Part shown: positions 25,259-36,769 of the stretch, one piece after another
Numbering within the stretch: the stretch's first letter is position 1
How the letters are laid out: each line of letters begins with the position of its first letter
Assembly (NCBI RefSeq): GCF_026230105.1
Contig: NC_079484.1
Coordinates: 6,277,805 to 6,341,804 of the forward strand
Direction of reading: 5' to 3'
DNA length: 64,000 nucleotides
Source of the DNA: Diorhabda sublineata
Lineage: Eukaryota; Arthropoda; Insecta; Coleoptera; Chrysomelidae
The notes under the pieces: model-generated
What the model saw: the letters and a program-made list of their open reading frames with translations, nothing else
The model's database searches: none
What the model was told of the DNA's origin: nothing
Program-made: the position numbers and the translations under genes

Positions 25259-25695
25259 ATTGCGGCGATCCCCTGACTGTGTCACCAGATTATCGAAAGT
25301 GGTGACAGATACTGGTGGCCCTTAGGTTTTTTCCATTCGAATGAATTGAAGCTTTTTTTATAATGTCAGAGTCAAAAGAAATTAGGCTAGACCGTTCTAT
25401 GAAGGACGTCAACAAATGCATTATAAAGAACGATGTGGACGCCCGGGTACTAATGAACTTTTTTACGCAATTGAAAAGAAGCTTAACCAAAACTATAAAT
25501 TTACAATGAGTGATCTTGCTATGGAACTGAAATTGCGGCGATCCCCTGACTGTCCCACCAGATTATAACTACAAATTGATTTGGAGGATGAAATCATAAT
25601 GAAAGTTGCTGCAACCTTTTAGTCACTTTTCTGGTAACTGCAATTTACGTCACTTGTTGGTGGCAGATACTGGAAGCCCTTAGATTTTTCACAAC
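25259..25695 (+). repeat. Local segmental duplication around a mariner fragment
   Basis: The word TTGCGGCGATCCCCTGACTGT followed by a CACCAGATTAT block occurs near 25259 and again near 25530. The block CAGATACTGG..GCCCTTAG.TTTTT occurs near 25305 and again near 25665. A mariner N-terminal fragment lies between the copies. This looks like a small direct duplication with later insertion or rearrangement. Confidence 0.6.
25360..25530 (+). mobile_element. mariner N-terminal fragment
   Basis: One plus frame reads RPFYEGRQQMHYKERCGRP, then NELFYAIEKKLNQNYKFTMSDLAME. This matches the helix-turn-helix region of mariner transposases (FYEGR..VHDEERSGRP ... KIEKKL.EN.RFTISDLA.E). It is the better preserved of two such fragments in the window (the other is at 21565). 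No catalytic domain follows. Confidence 0.6.
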
Positions 25696-26497
25696 TAATA
25701 TAAAATTGATAAGTGATAATCACTCCGCATCGATAGCTACACAGTCAGAGAACTTTTCGTATAGATTCAATGCTTTTGCAAAATTTTGAATATTTACACA
25801 TTTCAAAATGCAATTATATGACATCCAGTCCATTTCATGGATACTGGAGGAATTACTTCTTAATTGTTCCCTATGGTTGAGGGTCAGTTTATCGGGCCAC
25901 AGCAGTATCTAGCTCTGCTTCCATAGATGCAGGATACCAGTAAAATATTTCCCTCGTCGAAGTAATCTTGAAGTATGTGAAACATATTGTTAATATCTCT
26001 TGATGTGTGCCAATGAAGTCAATGAAGAGAGGCTGGAACTGCACCAGAACCATATGAGGGTCAATTTACTGGACAGTAGCCACGAATAATATAAACCATG
26101 CAAAAGCACTTAATTGAGTTAATGTAAAAATATATTAAATTAAATGTCAAACTAGATAAAAATATTGTAAATATGATGTCAGGTCAGGAATTACTGATCA
26201 TGTCTATATTAAAATCATAGTATTTTGCTTAATGTTAATTATTCTAACAGATTGCAAAGCTTAATAGACGTTGAAAAGAATGGGACGCTTAAATCCAATC
26301 GCATAATTGAGTCGTTGTGAAGATTTTTCTGAAAATGGAAAAAATTGAGTTCGATCTATCATTAAATCTTTGTTTTTGAAAAACATTACACCTATGCAAA
26401 TAAAAAAGTAGTAAGACACTGTATACTAAGATTCTGCACATTAATTTTCATTTACCAGTAACATACATTAGTATGTTATATTGTGGGAGTTATAATA

Positions 26498-26891
26498 CAG
26501 TGCTTTTCAGTTAAAAGTATCCACCTTTAATAACTTTTGTAATACTGGTATTTAGAAAAAATCCAAAAACACGTCAATTTATGTTGGAAGGGGCAAGCAT
26601 TATGGCTTATTTAAACTTAATGGAAAAGCCACCCCCTCGCCCCTAACAGCATCCCCTTTATTTTTTTAAATTACTTTTCAGATTTTTTATGTAACATTTG
26701 GATACTCCTCTTTGAGCTGATTCCAAAAATGTATAATACTTGTAGGTAAAAGTGGTTAGTTTATGAGATAAACAATTTTTCTTTTAAGAGCACAAATTTT
26801 ACTTATTATTTACTTTCACCTTATTTGCCTGTACTAAAATGGGTTGTACAACAGTTCAAACTCTTTAATCTTTTTAACTGTGCTATTTATT
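26498..26891. repeat. Left 394-bp terminal inverted repeat
   Basis: Reverse complement of 28103-28496 with scattered mismatches. It contains a GC-richer block (about 26588-26660) that is preserved in both copies. Confidence 0.92.
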
Positions 26892-26897
26892 ATGAAG

Positions 26898-28010
26898 TTA
26901 CAATAAGTGTTCAAAATGAGTACCATTCACTTCCATACAATGGTATAATCTATTTTGAAATGCCTCTCTGACATTGCTTAATACGGCTGGATTTAATTGT
27001 CGGCATTCATTTTCTATCCTCTCTCGTAAATCATCCAGAGATTCTGGTTGGGTAGCATAAACTTTTGTTTTTAAATACCCCCATAAAAAGAAGTCTAGGG
27101 GTGTTAAATCCGGTGACCTAGGTGGCCACTCCATCATCTGCCCCCTTCTACCTATCCAACGAGCGGGGAATGTTTCGTTTAAAAATTGTCGGACAGGCAT
27201 AGCATAGTGTGGGGGAGCTCCGTCTTATTGAAATACCAGTAAATCTTCGGAAAGGTTATCATCATTTTCTATTATTGTTGTAATACGTGGGTCAACCCCT
27301 TCCCTGGGTAACTCAAGATATGATTCACCATTTAAATTTCCGTTGATGAAGAAAGGTCCGACAATGTGGTCACCTAGGATACCACATCAAACGTTTAACT
27401 TTTGGGGATGTTGTGTATGAAATTCACGCATAATATGTGGATCACTTTCAGCCCAATATCTACAATTATGCCTACTTACTAAGCCATTTAATGACCATGA
27501 GCATTCATCAGAAAAGCAAATATTGTTTAACAATTGTGGATTGTTATTGATAATTTGCGTCATTGATTCGCAAAACTCTAGACGACGATCAAAATCATCT
27601 TCATTCAACTCGTGCACCAACTTAACTTTGTATGGGTGGTACTTGAATTTATGTAGAACTCGGAAAACTGTAGAAGATGAAACACCGATCGCTCTACTTA
27701 TTGTTGACAACGATTGGGGTTGTTGAGCCTCTAAGCTGATTTGCCCTAAAATTGCCACTTGGATTGCTTCGTTATTTACGAGTCCCTCTCGCTTATGCAC
27801 TTTATTGCAAACAGACCCTGTTGTGGTAAATTTCTCCATCAGTTGAATTACATACTTATGAGTTGCATGTCTTCCGTCATGTAATTCGTTAAATATTCTA
27901 GCAGCAGTTCTTGCACAATTATTATTTTGGTAGTATAAACCTACAATTTCAATTCTTTCTTGCAAAGAGTAAACCATTTCAGAGAAACAAAATAAATAAT
28001 GTATCATCAA
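26898..28010 (-). pseudogene. Transposase of the long-TIR element, interrupted by two stop codons
   Basis: A single reading frame of 371 codons runs without any frameshift. It is broken only by TGA at codon 208 (27387-27389, where relatives probably have Trp) and TAA at codon 262 (27225-27227, CAA-like context). The likely true start is Met12 (27975-27977). The N-terminal ~110 residues look like a helix-turn-helix domain (LQERIEIVGLYYQN; LSTISRAIGVSSSTVFRVL). Catalytic acids are Asp168 in CFSDECSWS, Asp263 in DGAPPHYA and Asp306 in SPDLTPLDFFLWGYL. By direct count 42 residues separate the last two. The C terminus ends NRLYHCMEVNGTHFEHLL. The WGYLK and NG.HFEHLL motifs are known from mariner-related insect transposases outside the classic DD34D group. 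The frame needs only two point changes to be open, so the copy died recently. Confidence 0.9.
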
Positions 28011-28102
28011 ATTACACTATCAATAGTGACTACAAATTCTAGTTGACAATGTCAAACTTTAATAAAAAGTAGAGTTTTTTGTTGTTTGGATTTTTTAAGT
28101 AG

Positions 28103-28496
28103 AATAAATAGCACAGTTAAAAAGATTAAAGAGTTTGAACTGTTGTACAACCCATTTTAGTAAAGGCAAATAAGGTGAAAGTAAATAATAAGTAAAATTT
28201 GTGCTCTTAAAAGAAAAATTGTTTATCTCATAAACTAACCACTTTAACCTACAAGTATTATACATTTTTGATATCAGCTCAAATAGGAGTATCCAAATTT
28301 TACATAAAAAATATGAAAAGTAATTTAAAAAAATAAAGGGGATGCTGCTAGGGGTGAGGGGGTGGCTTTTCCATTAAGTTTAAATAAGCCATAATGCTTG
28401 CCCCTTCCAACATAAATTGACGTGTTTTTGGATTTTTTCTAAATACCAGTATTACAAAAGTTATTAAAGGTGGATACTTTTATCTGAAAAGCACTG
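28103..28496. repeat. Right 394-bp terminal inverted repeat
   Basis: Inverted partner of 26498-26891. It ends CTGAAAAGCACTG immediately before the TA target. Confidence 0.92.
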
Positions 28497-28499
28497 TAT

Positions 28500-29284
28500 A
28501 ATATTCTTTATGATATGGAAACTACTTGATTTCATAAAACTTTGTTTATAACTAGAAAATAAACAGACAGGTTAAATTACGTAATTAATTGAGTATTGAA
28601 ACTCGAAAGCATCATAAATAACAGCATTATTTAGTTTAATTTCGTTGGAACTTTTGTCTAAAATACTCGTTTAGTTCATTTTGAGTGCTGCACCTTTTTC
28701 GCCTTTTAATTTGATCAGTATTTCACTTACAATCTCTGCCACATAAAATAAATGAAAAATCTTGAATTGCATACAAACCGTACACACACACACAGCTCCA
28801 ATTAATTCTCGAATGTGAGTTATTACGAAACCTAATATAAAACAGACACACGAACATTTAATAAAACTCATCCCAATTTAATCTATTTTAATAGCAGTCA
28901 TTGTCTGAGTGGAGAATTACAAGTTTAATTAACAACTGTGAAGAATTCTGGATGGCGCAGGGCAAAAGCGGCACAATCAGCGGCGGCTCGTGCAGATTAA
29001 ATATTACTATTAAAAATCTGTTTACCGCTTCAGGGTTTGTGGCGAAAATTTGCTACACATTTCGCATCCAAATTTATTACTTTTATCTTCCAAGAGTTGA
29101 AGAATAAATAAATAGTTAATATTACAATATAATAGTTAAAGTTAATTAACATTTTCCGAAACAGTGCAAACAACTTATATCTCAGAGTAAATTATGTTGA
29201 GTCAAAAAAGATAAATCTAACTATGGTTCTGTATACATAGATGTCCCCCCTTTATTAACTTGCTTTTGATTGAGTTATTAAATA
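28500..29284. other. Intergenic spacer
   Basis: AT-rich, with a short CA repeat near 28785. Frames of 66-68 codons (28671-28871 minus, 28901-29107 plus) are not recognised. Confidence 0.4.
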
Positions 29285-29286
29285 TA

Positions 29287-30029
29287 CAGGATGTTCCGGG
29301 AAAATATGGAAAATATGAAGTCCGTTTGTCGGAATAGAAATTATACACCACTATCTGAAGGCTAGGGACAATCTGTACAATCTAAAGATGGAGAAATTGA
29401 ATTTTGTTATCGATTTTTTAACAAAAAGGTACTCTTTGTTTAACTCGATAAAATTCACGGTTTAGGAGGTACGTAGATTTTAAATCGTGGTATATACCAA
29501 AGAAACCGTTCACACAAAAGAGACATTCTGAAAAAAATTATCATAAATTGTAATTATTTATTGAAAATACTTACTTTACATAAGGAAAAAATTGATATGT
29601 AGAGAAATTTAGTTGATTAGTCTAGCGTTACAATAAAAATTTATTCTATCGACCATTTCATTCCTTTTGTTTGCATATATCAAGCATATACCAAGTAAGT
29701 AACACGTTGTTGGGTAGTATACGGTCCAATTGGAAATGTTTGATTGTGTTTCAATACCTCCTGCAAGTATTCTCAATAAATAATTACAATTTATGAAATT
29801 TTTTTTCAGATTGTCTCTTTATGGCCGAACGATCTAAAAATCAACATATCTCCTAAACCATTAATTTTATCTAGTTGAACAAATAGTATATTTTCGTTGA
29901 AAAATCGACTGAAAAATTCATTTTTGCTATCTTTAAGTTATACAAGTTGTTCCTGTAAGAGTTACGGATTGTTAACTTCGATTGGGCACTCACTCCCGAA
30001 TTTTTCTCTTCAAGTCCCGGAACACCTTG
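29287..30029. mobile_element. Fold-back element, copy 1 (CARGRTGTTCCGGGA ends)
   Basis: The left end CAGGATGTTCCGGGA begins at 29287 after TA and the right end TCCCGGAACACCTTG stops at 30029 before TA. Internal inverted pairs extend far inward. AAATTATCATAAATTGTAATTATTTATTGA near 29540 pairs with CAATAAATAATTACAATTTATGA near 29780. GGTTTAGGAGGTACGTAGATTTTAAATCG near 29460 pairs with the 29840-29870 region. No transposase is present. The same internal sequences recur at 42901-43960, so this is a family. TA flanks suggest a Tc1-mariner-mobilised element. Confidence 0.8.
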
Positions 30030-30034
30030 TATTG

Positions 30035-31145
30035 CCCCAAAGAGGTTCACCATACATCCAAACGAGTCTCAATTATCATTCGTAGTTTGTCATTCTTGGT
30101 ACTCTTGAAGCACATCACCAGATATCAGTATATCGTTTCATATTTTAACTCCAAGCGGTTTTTTTTTCCATAAGCACTCTCCAGCGAAATCTAGTGTCTT
30201 GTATCATTCGCTAAGCATCCAACTTGAGGATTCTGGGCATGGTTTATTTTTTAATGGATTGTTCAATGGTAGTTTTAACAACTTTTTCAATCTTTCATGA
30301 CATTTTTGTTGTCTTTTCAAGAACAGAATCATGAATAAATAGACACTACCATACTACATAGACACTATGATTATGTATATTAAATCTATAGTATTATACT
30401 CAAAATGTGCTTATGTTCTCAATATAAACCTTTCAAAATTCAGTCAGTCAGGTCCAAAAAAACAATGATATACACCATTTTTCAAATACTTTTGAACTGT
30501 TGTAGATTCTTGTTACTTTCTCTGAAGGTTAGATACTTCGAATTGATTACGTACAGATTGGATAATATAATGGGTTTACAATAAACTGAAAATTTATTGC
30601 ACCTCCAGTTTTCAACAGCTCCCCTTCGATTTTCAGGGTTCTATGGACTCCAGTGCCAGTGCTGGCTTCGAAAAACTAATAACTTTCCACAAGCGAGGTG
30701 AATTGGAGTTTCTTTATGTACACGCTAGTTTCTGCTTTATCTTATCCCATTAAGTGTTTCGTGTGTTGAATTTGCACTATAAGAAAGCTATTGAGGCTGT
30801 GTAATTTTTACTTCTTCATCTTCTTTCTAATATGAATCACCATATAAGTAAGTTACTACATTTTTTATGAAAAGTAACCACAAGAGGGTAAATTCAAGTA
30901 ATTCGATTGGTGTCTGCTGTATGGATATTGATCTTAAACTTCTGTAGGTCGTAGTGTTTGAAAAAGACGTGCCTTGGTAGCTGATTCCAAAGACTTCTCC
31001 AAAAAAATAAGTTCTGATAAATCGGCGTTTTGAGCGTCTGCAGTGTAACATGAGCCACGTCTGCATGTCGAGTAGGTCTAACCTATTCATTACCAGCAAA
31101 TCCTTCCGGAAAACAAAGTCCAACATTCCCTCTATCGTTTAGGTG
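30035..31145. other. Intergenic, nothing recognised
   Basis: A 99-codon minus frame at 30827-31126 was examined and shows no family signature. Nothing else stood out. Confidence 0.4.
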
Positions 31146-31149
31146 GTCT

Positions 31150-31440
31150 TCCTTTGGTCTTGTTTCTTCTGTGTTGTTAATTTTTGCGTTCTTAATTAGT
31201 CTACTACTTTCCATTCTTATTATTTGTTTGTTCCTGAATTTTCGTCCCTATCTCACCCATCTTCCTATGCTCTGTAATCCACTGGTTAATATCTTCATTC
31301 CGTAGGCTGTCGTGTAGTTTTGCCTTAGATACTTCGTAGTATGTCCATTTCGACTGTTCTCAGTCGTTTTATATATCTTGATTTCACTTTCAGTATTTAT
31401 TCCTCCAAGCTATATCTTCCAGGCATCCCGAAATTCGAGC
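31150..31440 (-). mobile_element. LINE reverse-transcriptase tail fragment
   Basis: On the minus strand frames read RTVEMDILRSI, then SLRNEDINQWITEHRKMGEIGTKI. This resembles the post-palm tail of LINE reverse transcriptases (R..EM..LR.......R..RNE.I). The pieces are short and frameshifted; no catalytic motif remains. Confidence 0.45.
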
Positions 31441-31444
31441 CTCT

Positions 31445-33225
31445 TCAATTGTTTGTTCTCTTTTTCTTAATTAAAAAAGTTTTCATGACTAGGTGTTTAA
31501 AATGATTCACTTATTCGATAATTTTTGAATCGATTTCCAGCTTACATCGTAATTTTACTGAGATCTAAATTCCTTAAGATCTAATAAGAAACTTTCTGGA
31601 GAAATCCTAAGCAACAAGATATTTCCAAAATGCTTCTTTCTCAGTTCCTCCCAAATTTCTTTCTCGTAGGAAAATTTCACTTCATCGACAATACAAGGCG
31701 ATCATTCTCCTTCTATGGTTTCCATGTTTTTTTGAATCGAGGACATGGGAACCCATTGCTTTGATAGCTGCCTGGTGACATCTAGGATAGTTTCTTTCTA
31801 GGTTTATCTTCGCGGTTCTGTCGGTAGTAAACATTTCTTTCTATGAGATTTTGGAACAATTATCTAGAGATGATGAGTATTTCAAACCATATGTATACCA
31901 TTTAATGGTATTTCTTGTCCTTGTTCTTATAATGTTTATTTTCCCAATTATTTCGTTACTGAGAAGATTGGAAGAAGAAATATAATTGGCTAGTATAGAT
32001 ATTTAAGAATGGTCTTCAGGGCTAATCAAGTAATAGACTTTGGTCTTAGTTTCACGTGTGATAAACAAAACTAACTGCAGGAGTATATGCATGATGATAT
32101 GTTACGTTTCGTGTTTGATTATTTGGGTTAGTCGCCACCATCCCCCTAGTTATGTTAAGTTTAACGATTTTCCATGTAGTAAAATTTAATTTGAATGTTT
32201 AAAACCATCCTACGGGGACCGCTACTGCTTGTGGACGGCGTACACACATTGTACTATAATTCAATTAAAATTCTAATTCGTTCGACGAGTAATATCTTTT
32301 ATGTTCAGCCCTAATTGCTACGAAACTCGGCTTCGGGCTTCGGTCGAGTACGCGGAATATACAGTAGAAAGGTTATTTGTGAAATTTGTTTATGACGAGC
32401 GGTTATTTCGCCAATTTTGTGACGATTCATTCGCATATATATGTGGTTGAAGATAGTTTCTGGCAAGCTCTTTTAATTGCATCAAGTTTGAAACACATGC
32501 TACTCCATAAGGAAGATGCATTTAAACTACTATACTCTTAAATTAAATACGGAAAGCAACAGGAGATTAAATTGCTACAAATAACATTAGCAAATAGAGA
32601 TTTAGGATCTGTTTTCTGTTTGATTTCATTATATTTACGTCAGAATATGCATGTTGAATTACAATAATTTATATGCATATATCCAACAAAAAAATTTTAG
32701 GTTTTCCGAGACAATCTACAAGAGGTCACCCCCCAAATGGTAACATCACACTTCATGAGCAAGTGACGAGGTATATATCGGGGACACCTGTAAAGAAGGT
32801 TAAGGACCACTCGGATTAGATCTTTTCTTGCCGAAGAAGATCAACGAAAACATACACATACACATTAACACGTCCAGAAAACCAATAACAGAAAGATGTA
32901 TAGCCAACTTAGGGAAAGGACCTATCGAAATGGCAGGAGGTGGTGGAATATCCTTCTTCGCGTCCATCCATGGATTTATCCGGGGGTAGACACGGACTGT
33001 AGACAATAATTTCTCATACCATCAGTTTAATCTGAAGCTTAACCTCAAGTAGACACTGAACTGCCCGACAGAAATCAAGAAAGCCTTGCATTTCCTTGGA
33101 TCTATCAAACTGCTTCAGAAAATATACGAGTATGTATTGATATCCAGTTAGCCTAGACCAGTTTCGTGCATAAACAAAATATTGCGTTACCCTAGCAACG
33201 AACTTATTAGAAGTGTCACTGTAAA
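31445..33225. other. Intergenic, nothing firmly recognised
   Basis: AT-rich with a moderately GC-richer patch at 32100-32360. A 68-codon minus frame at 32800-33006 contains a proline run and a hydrophobic segment of about 20 residues, which could be a membrane span. It has no splice or promoter context and I do not call it a gene. Confidence 0.35.
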
Positions 33226-33229
33226 GTTT

Positions 33230-34092
33230 GACGTCAAAAAAGTAAACCAGAGTTAAGCTTGATACCCTTGGTGATCAATGTCCTTCGTATGCGACCATGA
33301 AAAACTGGACTGCAAGTTTCAAAAGAGGTAAGTTTTCCATTGAAGATGATGACCGATCGGGAAGATCAGTTTCTGTGTCAGTCCCCGAAAATATCGATGC
33401 AGTTCATGACATGATTTTATCAAACCGTCGATTTGGGCTAAAACCGATATCTGAAGCACTGAATATTTCATACAAACGCGTTCATCTTATAGTTAACGGC
33501 CATTTAGATATGAAAAAAGTTGCTGCAAAATGGATCCCCAAACGTTTGAATGTTGACCAAAAGCGTGCAAGGGTAGAAGCATCGCTTTCGATCTTTGCTA
33601 GATTTGAAAACGATGTAGACTTCTTAAACCGAATTGTTACTATGGATGAGACTTGGGTACATTTCTGCTATCCAGAAACAAAGCAACAATCGATGGAATG
33701 GAGACACTCTGGTTCTCCAAGACCTAAGAAGTTTCGTGTCCAAAAATCTGCTGGAAAAGTTCTTGCTTCAGTTTTTTGGAATTGCAATGGAGTAAGCATG
33801 ATTTATTTTTTGGATAAGGGTAGAACAATAGCTGACCACTCTACGGGAAAAAATTAAAGAGAAAAGACGCGGAAAGCTATCCAAAGGTGTTTTGTTTTTG
33901 CAGGACAAAAACCCTGCACACAAATCTCATGTTGCCATGCAAAAAATTCGTGATTTAGGGTTTGAATTACTAGAACACCCCCCTTATTCACCAGATTTAG
34001 CTCCGTCCGACTACCATCTCTTTCTTCAACTGAAAAAAAGTTTAGAAGGTGGTAAATTTTCTTCCAACGAAGAAGAGTTCAATATATCCTCG
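33230..34092 (+). mobile_element. mariner (DD34D) transposon remnant, copy B
   Basis: This is the best preserved mariner coding region of the window. Coding begins near 33252 with a TLGDQ-type motif and SYATMKNWTASFK. An open frame of 186 codons (33297-33857) carries the helix-turn-helix (RFGLKPISEALNISYKRVH), KWIPKRLNVDQKRARVEAS, the first Asp in MDETWVHF and SPRPKKFRVQ. A frameshift near 33840 is followed by a second frame (33892-34095) with the second Asp in FLQDKNPAHKS and the third in LAPSDYHLF, 34 residues apart. The second-Asp motif has KNPAH instead of NAPAH. The reading breaks off after SSNEEE, so the C terminus is lost. It is the same subfamily as copy A at 5.3-6.3 kb, in opposite orientation. 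Confidence 0.92.
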
Positions 34093-34099
34093 TAATTAA

Positions 34100-35035
34100 T
34101 ATAATTTTTATATTGTAATAGATTTTGGAACATTCCTTCATGTAACTTATGTATCATCTCTTTTTTTTGTGTACCAATGTTGAGGCACATTAAACTGAAA
34201 TAGAAAATATGGAAAACTGTGGTGAATGTTGGGAGTAAAATGAAACTTGACGGTTCAAAACCGATGCTACAAAAACGTGTGTTTTTATTAACAAAAAGTT
34301 AATTCAAGTTAATATTTCTCATTTATGATGAGATGTAAAATCAATTGTAATAAACGAACCTCAAATGAAATTAATTTTTGTGTAATTTTTTTTAATTTCA
34401 AGGTAAATGAAAATAGTTCTCATTAGAAGCACAATAAATAGCCTCATTCTTTACTTTAGAACGCCATTATCTTTGAGTAATGATTATAATGCGTTACAGT
34501 GGACATTGTTCGCATTCTTTAGCTACTGAGAAAAGAGGACCACAAAAGACCTATTATTGAAAAGCCAGCGCTCCATGTTCGATTGATTAGTTTGGTATTC
34601 GATTGTGTAATGCCAATTGAGGAATATTCGTTCCTCTGCAAGGATTGTCGACTAGAGAGAATATTATTGAAAAAATCATGCAGTTTTATAAGATTTCAAA
34701 TATGTACATCAATTTATTTTTATTAAATTATATTTAGGACACACTGAATTTTCTCATTTTGCTGTTTCACACTGTATAGGGCGTATTTTTAACACACACA
34801 CACCTACCACTACATACTTCCAAAACCATTGCCTTCACCAACATCAGGGTAACTTTGAATAGGCACATTAATAAGAGGCTAGGGGGCTAGTTCTCCTAAT
34901 GGAAAAGCACTTCCATCTTATTCAAAGCGTCCTTGCATTCCACTATCTTGAGTGTATCAAGTGTAGTGGTGAGTCCTGACTTCTCCTACAGTTATGAACA
35001 TATTTTGCTTACACTGCATCAATACCCATATAGGA
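34100..35035. other. Intergenic spacer
   Basis: AT-rich, with a short CA microsatellite at about 34793-34803. No gene recognised. Confidence 0.4.
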
Positions 35036-35040
35036 TTTTA

Positions 35041-35680
35041 CGATGGGCCCAGTATAGCCCCAGACCTGAACCACGCATGTACAACTGTGGCCCTAGCTTG
35101 GAAACCATTATTCGCCCAGACTTGGTGGGACTCTGGGATGATTACAATGTCCCTCGCTTGGTTTTCAAGCCTGGACAAGGCCTGGTTGCCTAGATAAGCC
35201 CAAGACTGGTCTGCAACCCTGGGCCAGTCTGGTGGCTTGCAAAAATAAATTTTCAATATATTGTTAATGAAATTATAGTTTCATGATAAATTTCTATTAA
35301 TTAATGTACAAAAAAATTGTAAGTTAAATAATTAAACATATAAAGAAATGACACTATTTTTTATTATTCTATATTTTATAGTCTTTTATGCATAAAAGAA
35401 TTGTATTCATTAAAAATTATCACTTTTAATGTTAAGATTTCTATTATGGATAATGTATTATAACAAAACTTTATACAGTTATTCAGAGTTCTACCTTAAG
35501 CCTGGCTGACTATAGGATGGCCGAGGTCGGGTTACCCAGAGTTCACCCAGGCGGTGCTAAGTTACCCAGATTTCAACCAGGCTTTGGCCATTAGTGGTTT
35601 GCCAAGGCCGGGTTTCCCAGCGTTGGCCCAAGCTAAGCCCCGTCGTTCAAGCCTGGGGGCTCCTACATGGGTAAGGCCTG
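35041..35680. repeat. GC-rich fold-back element with internal subrepeats
   Basis: Two GC-rich blocks (35041-35240 and 35490-35680) flank an AT-rich core of about 250 bp, in a window that is otherwise strongly AT-rich. The blocks are imperfect reverse complements. CCCAGTATAGCCCCAGACCTGAACCACG at the left pairs with the reverse complement of CGTCGTTCAAGCCTGGGGGCTCCTACATGGG at the right. Both contain many variants of a short CCTGG/CCCAG/TTGGCC motif. The three overlapping open frames at 34933-35256 reflect GC content, not coding. I infer a fold-back DNA element with subterminal repeats and cannot name a family. Confidence 0.65.
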
Positions 35681-35694
35681 AAAAATGTTCGTTC

Positions 35695-36765
35695 GAATGC
35701 GCTTTTGATCCGATGTGGATAAACACCTAACGTCTAACTCCTTTTTTATTTGCGTATGCGTATTTCTTTCAAAAACAAATATTTAATGACAACTCTATGC
35801 TCAAATCAAAAAAATCTTGACAACAACTCAACATACTCTCTAACTAGGTTGCTCAATTTGACTAGAAACGTTCTGTCAGATAATGCAGAATGAGCCGGAG
35901 AATTTTCTTGATGTCCTCCCACTACTTCACAACTTTTATGAAGTTAAGCAAGTAATAATTAGTCCTTACTAACTCAGATATTTTAGGAACACACTTTATA
36001 GATAAACGGTGCAGCTGTAATCAAAATCATGTGTCTCAGTGTTGTTATTTAACCGTAACATCCATAAGCTTGATTGCTTCCAGAATATATGATCGAATTT
36101 AAGTTATATAAACCTAATTCATGTTGACTCTCCCGAAACCGTTCTGGTTTATCTACATATAAAGGATGAACTTCCTATGTGAGGGATATTAGTAACCTCG
36201 CTAAATTCAATTAATTAAATGCAATCTATAATGAACGTACACATTCAATTGTCTATCAAAGCCCTTTACAGGGTAAGAATGGAAATCTTTCATCAGTATT
36301 AAGAAGAAAAGTTATATTTATATACAAAAAAGTATATTGGAAATTATGTCTCAACTATAATAGTTAGACATACTGCAATGGTAATTTTAAGATTCATGAG
36401 GAGCTCTACAAACATAATTTTTTATGTTGTCTGTACGTAGCACAATAATGACTTGATATATTTGGGTAATTGGGGAATTTCTGTAAAGATCTACAATTTT
36501 CGTAATCATCTTAACCATTACAAACAAAAACAAGTAGTCAAATCATTTCGCTTAATTATATTAGTATCTTGTATGTATATAGATTTCGGGTCTCGTATAC
36601 ACTGAGACTCAAAGGATCTATTGGGTCCCTCTTTCTTACTGCGATACTGGAGAACCCAGTGGTTACACCTAATCCATTGATCCCACTTCTTTCAAAAAGT
36701 CTTGAATGAGGGATGGCTTCAATTGCAACAGATCTTCGTTTTCTATTTCAAGCGCTCCCAGGTGT
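35695..36765. other. Intergenic, nothing recognised
   Basis: AT-rich. A patch at 36600-36740 is less AT-rich but no feature is supported. Confidence 0.4.
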
Positions 36766-36769
36766 AAAG

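Larger units (their letters stand above)
26498..28496 (-). mobile_element. 1999-bp TA-flanked DNA transposon with 394-bp terminal inverted repeats
   Basis: The element is exactly bounded. Its left end CAGTGCTTTTCAG begins at 26498 after TA (26496-26497), and its right end CTGAAAAGCACTG stops at 28496 before TA (28497-28498). The inverted repeats run 26498-26891 and 28103-28496, 394 bp each, and differ at only scattered positions. The transposase frame fills the interior on the minus strand and stops 6 bp from the left repeat. TA flanks, CAGTG ends and the DDE motifs place it in the IS630-Tc1-mariner superfamily. The repeats are far longer than the roughly 30 bp usual in mariner, and their near identity suggests a younger insertion than the surrounding fossils. 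Confidence 0.93.

Noticed and set aside
32800..33006. 68-codon minus frame with a proline run and a hydrophobic segment
   Set aside because: Looks like a small membrane protein at first sight, but there is no conserved motif, no splice sites or promoter context, and low-complexity composition could produce it.
6306..34098. The 13-mer ATATCCTCGTAAT at the truncation points of both mariner copies A and B
   Set aside because: A shared AT-rich 13-mer is expected by chance several times in 64 kb, and the relative orientations do not fit a common mechanism.
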